Source of the DNA: Haplomitrium mnioides
Taxonomy: Eukaryota > Marchantiophyta > Haplomitriopsida > Calobryales
Direction: 5' to 3'
Assembly (NCBI GenBank): GCA_049999725.1
Contig: JBNGIS010016677.1
Location: 1 to 23,522, forward strand
DNA length: 23,522 bases
Part shown: in pieces, positions 20,892 to 23,522 of the stretch
How positions within the stretch are numbered: the stretch's first letter is position 1
Layout of the letters: each line of letters starts with the position of its first letter
Notes under the pieces: generated by a model
The model's database searches: none
Seen by the model: the letters and a program-made list of their open reading frames with translations, nothing else
Told to the model about the DNA's origin: nothing
Made by a program: the position numbers and the translations under genes

Positions 20892-21513
20892 AGAACAAGG
20901 AAGTGTTCAGGTTTGTGTGTGCCTAGGGACTAGGTGGTCATTTCAACAAATAAACAGAGTGATTGGTGGTTGGAGGAGCAGCACTTGGATGTGAGACCAG
21001 GTGGGTCGTTCCATAGTTGTGTTCTCAGCATCAAGCTCTGGGATACCTTGGGTTGGAGTGGCCTGAGTGTCTAATTTGACGAGAAGAGAGATGTTGTAGC
21101 GAGGGTAGGCACTGGAGTGTTGGTCCAAGATATCCTTGCAAGTTGGGTAACCGGTTGCTTGGGAATTCTCTAATACAGCTTCTGTTTAAAATCAGCCTGT
21201 AAAACAACTGTCTTGTTCCAAAAATGTTAGTCATACAGTCTGGGTAGTCATGGGTTTGTGTCCTGTGTGTGTTTGTGGTTGTTGTGAAGTAGTAAGTATT
21301 TTTGTGTTTATCGGTTTTGTGGAGGAATATGGTTATAAGTCCTAGAGTGGAGAGTGGTCCATCTCTGAACTGATAGAGTGCAGTTTCAAAACTCTCTAAA
21401 GAATCTGGAAAGTCAATAAAAGTGGTTCAAGAGCGGATTTCTATATAGATCTTGCGCGGTTTGATCCTTGGTTGTTCTTTTCGGGGTTGGAGTGCTACTG
21501 CTATGCTACGACA
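20892..21513 (+). repeat. Left arm of large inverted repeat (terminal part of element 2)
   Basis: This matches the reverse complement of 22915-23522 along its whole length, from AGAACAAGG...GTGTTCA to the terminus GCTATGCTACGACA. By eye, identity is high in the last about 150 bp (roughly 16 differences, near 89 percent) and lower further in, with small gaps. The arms are two copies of one element family facing each other across array segment 3, not the two ends of one transposon. Confidence 0.85.
21441..21448 (+). promoter_or_regulatory. Possible TATA-type site in the conserved end of element 2
   Basis: CTATATAG lies about 65 bp before the element's end. It is fully conserved in the inverted copy at 22981-22988, as is the adjoining AGATCTTGCGCGG stretch (reversed). 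It is palindromic, so it gives no direction. Conservation in the best-preserved part of the element is the only support. An AATAAA at 21415-21420 is GATAAA in the other copy. Use as an LTR promoter is a guess. Confidence 0.25.
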
Positions 21514-21518
21514 ACAAT
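21514..21518. repeat. Putative target-site duplication ACAAT, right of element 2
   Basis: These five bases follow the GACA end of element 2 and lead straight into CCTTGATCGGG, the remainder of an S block. They pair with GCAAT at 19324-19328 with one mismatch. Confidence 0.6.
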
Positions 21519-21595
21519 CCTTGATCGGGATTTAGTTAAGGGCTATCCTTGATCGGGACTTAGCTCAGGGCTATCCTTGATCGGGACTTAGTTCA

Positions 21596-21800
21596 GGGCT
21601 ATCCGTGATCGAATAATCGAGAATAATCAGGGCTATCCTTGATCGAATAATCAGGACATAGTTCAGGGCTATACTTGATCGGGACTTAGTTCAGGGCTAT
21701 CCTTGATTGAGACTTTGTTCAGGGCTATCATTGATCGAATAATCAGGAATAATCGGGGCAATCCTTGATCGAATAATCGGAACTTAGTTCAGGGCTCTCC
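21596..21800. repeat. Block duplicated at 974 bp (partner ~22570-22775)
   Basis: The series GACATAG (21655), GACTTTGTTC (21711) and CGGAACTTAG with AACTTAG at 21781 is repeated at 22629, 22685 and 22755, each 974 bp later and in the same order. The two blocks bracket the 230-bp repeats, so segment 3 appears to contain one full period of a 974-bp repeat plus part of the next. Confidence 0.7.
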
Positions 21801-22480
21801 TTGATCGGGACTTAGTTCAGGGCTATCCTTGATCGAATAATTGGGAATAATCGGGGCTATCCTTGATTGAATAATCGGGACTTAGTTCAGGGCTATCCTT
21901 GATCGGGACTTAGTTCAGGGCTATCCTTGATCGAATAATTGGGAATAATCGAGGCTATCCTTGATTGAATAATCGGGATTTAGTTCAGGGCTATCCTTGA
22001 TCGGGACTTAGTTAAAGGTAATCCTTGATCGAATAATTGGGAGTAATCGAGGCTATCCTTGATCAAAAAATCGGGAATAATAGGGGCTATCCTTGATCAA
22101 ATAATCGGGACTTAGTTCAGGGCTATCCTTGATCGGGACTTAGTTCAAGGCTATCCTTGATCGAATAATTGGGAATAATCAGGGCTATCCTTGATTGAAT
22201 AATCGAGACTTAGTTCGGGGCTATCCTTGATCAGGACTTAGTTAAAGGCAATCCTTGATCGAATAATCGAGAGTAATCGAGGCTATCCTTGATCAAAAAA
22301 TCGGGAATAATCGGGGCTATCCTTGATCGAATAATCAGGACTTAGTTCAGGGCTATCCTTGATTGGGACTTAGTTCAGGGCTATCCTTGATCGAATAATT
22401 GGGAATAATCGGGGCTATCCTTGATCGAATAATCGGGACTTAGCTCAGGGCTATCCTTGATCAGGACTTAGTTTAAGGCA
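21791..22480. repeat. 230-bp higher-order repeat, three copies
   Basis: The marker GTTAAAGG(T/C)AATCC, or its close variant GTTTAAGGCAATCC, occurs at 22011, 22241 and 22471, exactly 230 bp apart. It is followed each time by a GGGAGTAAT unit and a GATCAAAAAAT unit. Copies run at about 21791-22020, 22021-22250 and 22251-22480, with a partial copy to about 22590. The near-exact spacing implies recent unequal exchange. Confidence 0.8.
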
Positions 22481-22909
22481 ATCCTTGATTGAATAATCGG
22501 GAGTAATTGAGGCTATCCTTGATCAAAAAATTGGGAATAATCGGGGTTATCCTTGATCGAATAATCGGGACTTAGTTCAGGGCTATCTGTGATCAAATAA
22601 TTGGGGCTATCCGTTATCGAATAATCGGGACATAGTTCAGGGCTATACTTGATAGGGACTTAGTTCAGGGCTATCTTTGATCGGGACTTTGTTCAGAGCT
22701 ATCCTTGATTGAATAATCGGGAATAATCAGAGCAATCCTTGATCGAATAGTCGGAACTTAGTTCAGGGCTATCCTTGATCGGGACTTAGTTCAGGGCTAT
22801 CCTTGATCGGGACTTAGTTCAGGGCTATCCTTGATCGAATAATTGGGAATAATCGAGGCTATCCTTGATCGAATAATCGAGACTTAGTTCAGGGCTATCC
22901 TTCATCGGG

Positions 22910-22914
22910 ACTTA
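22910..22914. repeat. ACTTA at the left edge of element 3, presumed target-site duplication
   Basis: The array reads GGG-ACTTA and then breaks at TGTCG. This is the same break point in the unit as for element 1. The matching copy would lie beyond the right end of the window. Confidence 0.65.
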
Positions 22915-23522
22915 TGTCGTAGCATAGCAATGGCACTCCAACCCCCAAAAAGCACACCCAAAGATCGAACCGCGCAAGATCTATATAGAAATCTTCTCTT
23001 AATCCACTTTTATCGACTTTCCAGATTCTTTAGAGAGTTCTAAAACTGCACTCTATCAGTTCAGAGATGGACCGCTCTCTACTCTAGGCCTGACAACCCT
23101 TTTCCTCCACAAATCACACACAAAAATACTTCTAATCACTCACTAATACAAAACAACAGCCAAGAGTTACTCAAACTGTATGACTGACACTTCTAGGACA
23201 AGAAAGCTGATGTACATGCTGAATTTAAACTTGAGCTGACTCAGAGAAATTCACAAGCAACCAGTTACCCAACTTGCAAGGATATCTGAGACCGACACTC
23301 CAGTGCCTACCCTCATTACACCACCTGACTTCCTTCAGACTGGATATTCAGGCCACTCCAACCAAATATACCCCAGAGCTAGATGCTGAGAACTCAGCTA
23401 TGGAGCGACCCTCCTGATCTCACATCCACTCGTTGTTCCTCCAACCACCCACTACTCTGTTTGCTTGTTGAAATGACCACCTATTCCATAGGCACACACA
23501 ATATTGAACACTCCTTGCTCTA
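22915..23522 (-). mobile_element. Element 3: second copy of the element 2 family, inverted, cut by window end
   Basis: This starts TGTCGTAGCATAGC, the reverse complement of the end of element 2, and stays alignable to the reverse complement of 20892-21513 up to the last base of the window. Only about 608 bp of an expected roughly 2.2 kb are present. It abuts ACTTA of the array. If it is a separate insertion, the missing end should read CTATGCT-like, then CACA, then ACTTA followed by GTTCAGG array sequence, near 25.1 kb in this coordinate system. No coding content is seen. Confidence 0.75.

Larger units (their letters stand above)
19329..21513 (+). mobile_element. Element 2: solo-LTR-like insertion (2185 bp)
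   Basis: The sequence between array segments 2 and 3 begins TGTGAGAGCATAG and ends CTATGCTACGACA. These ends are TG...CA and form an imperfect 13-bp inverted repeat (mismatches at positions 4-6). Flanking GCAAT and ACAAT look like a 5-bp duplication. The last about 620 bp reappear inverted at 22915-23522 as part of a second copy. No gag-pol motif and no internal LTR pair is visible, so a solo LTR or coding-free element is likely. Inside are a degenerate CCTGCAGA-type repeat, a 42-bp minisatellite (20146-20275) and an A/G-rich left half. The 260-codon minus frame (19447-20229) translates a pyrimidine-rich strand and a repeat of 42 bp, a multiple of three, and is not convincing as a gene. The plus strand assignment is arbitrary. 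Confidence 0.75.
21514..22914. repeat. Satellite-like tandem array, segment 3
   Basis: This is 1.4 kb of the same modular units, sharply bounded by the ends of elements 2 and 3. Its start continues the S block broken at 19328. Its end (GGGACTTA at 22914) is a Q block cut at the same internal position as at 12348. A variant with GTTAAAGGCAATCC followed by GGGAGTAATCG and a GATCAAAAAAT unit occurs three times here and once near 3391 in segment 1, a further link to one ancestral array. Confidence 0.93.

Noticed and set aside
606-22914. CRISPR array (direct repeats of 28-36 bp)
   Set aside because: Units are contiguous with no unique spacers, they vary in length and sequence, there are no cas genes, and the context is eukaryotic.
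20892-23522. Single fold-back or terminal-inverted-repeat transposon carrying a tandem array
   Set aside because: The inner sequence is the same array seen outside, and the two boundaries cut array units at different places consistent with separate target duplications. Kept only as an alternative.

Overview
The window holds no gene I can support. It looks like gene-poor, repeat-dominated chromosomal DNA of a eukaryote, most likely a seed plant. That rests on a minisatellite array over 10 kb long, large LTR-type insertions with TG...CA ends and 5-bp target duplications, dense stop codons, and a 10-N assembly gap. I cannot name the species.

Layout. 11-231 is a small 37-bp minisatellite. 232-605 is AT-rich sequence with nothing recognisable. 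From about 606 to 22914 the backbone is one satellite-like array of short units (28, 34 and 36 bp), about 16 kb once the insertions are discounted. It is now split into three segments: 606-12348, 16393-19328 and 21514-22914. The splits are explained by insertions bounded by short direct duplications of array sequence. The 12349-16392 element (4044 bp, TGTC...GACA) lies between two perfect copies of ACTTA. The 19329-21513 element (2185 bp, TGTG...GACA) lies between GCAAT and ACAAT. At 22915 a second, oppositely oriented copy of the latter family begins, next to another ACTTA, and runs off the window. Removing the first two insertions puts the array back in phase. They are best read as solo LTRs or other coding-free LTR-type elements nested in the satellite.

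Array structure. Units follow a simple grammar: an optional 8-bp block P (GAATAATC), then one of two middle blocks, Q (GGGACTTAGTTCA) or R (GGGAATAATCG), then a constant block S (GGGCTATCCTTGATC). Variant units recur in order and reveal higher-order repeats of about 1.1-1.26 kb (5670-9171), about 410-660 bp (17095-19328) and 230 bp (about 21791-22480), plus longer-range duplications. Every unit carries stop codons on both strands, so the array cannot encode protein.

The two insertion families share a diverged 41-42-bp internal minisatellite in opposite orientations. The ORFs in the window (longest 260 codons) lie in these elements or in the left flank and look like by-products of low-complexity repeats. 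I found no convincing RNA gene, CRISPR array or protein-based system. The notable content is the structure and history of the satellite and its nested insertions.
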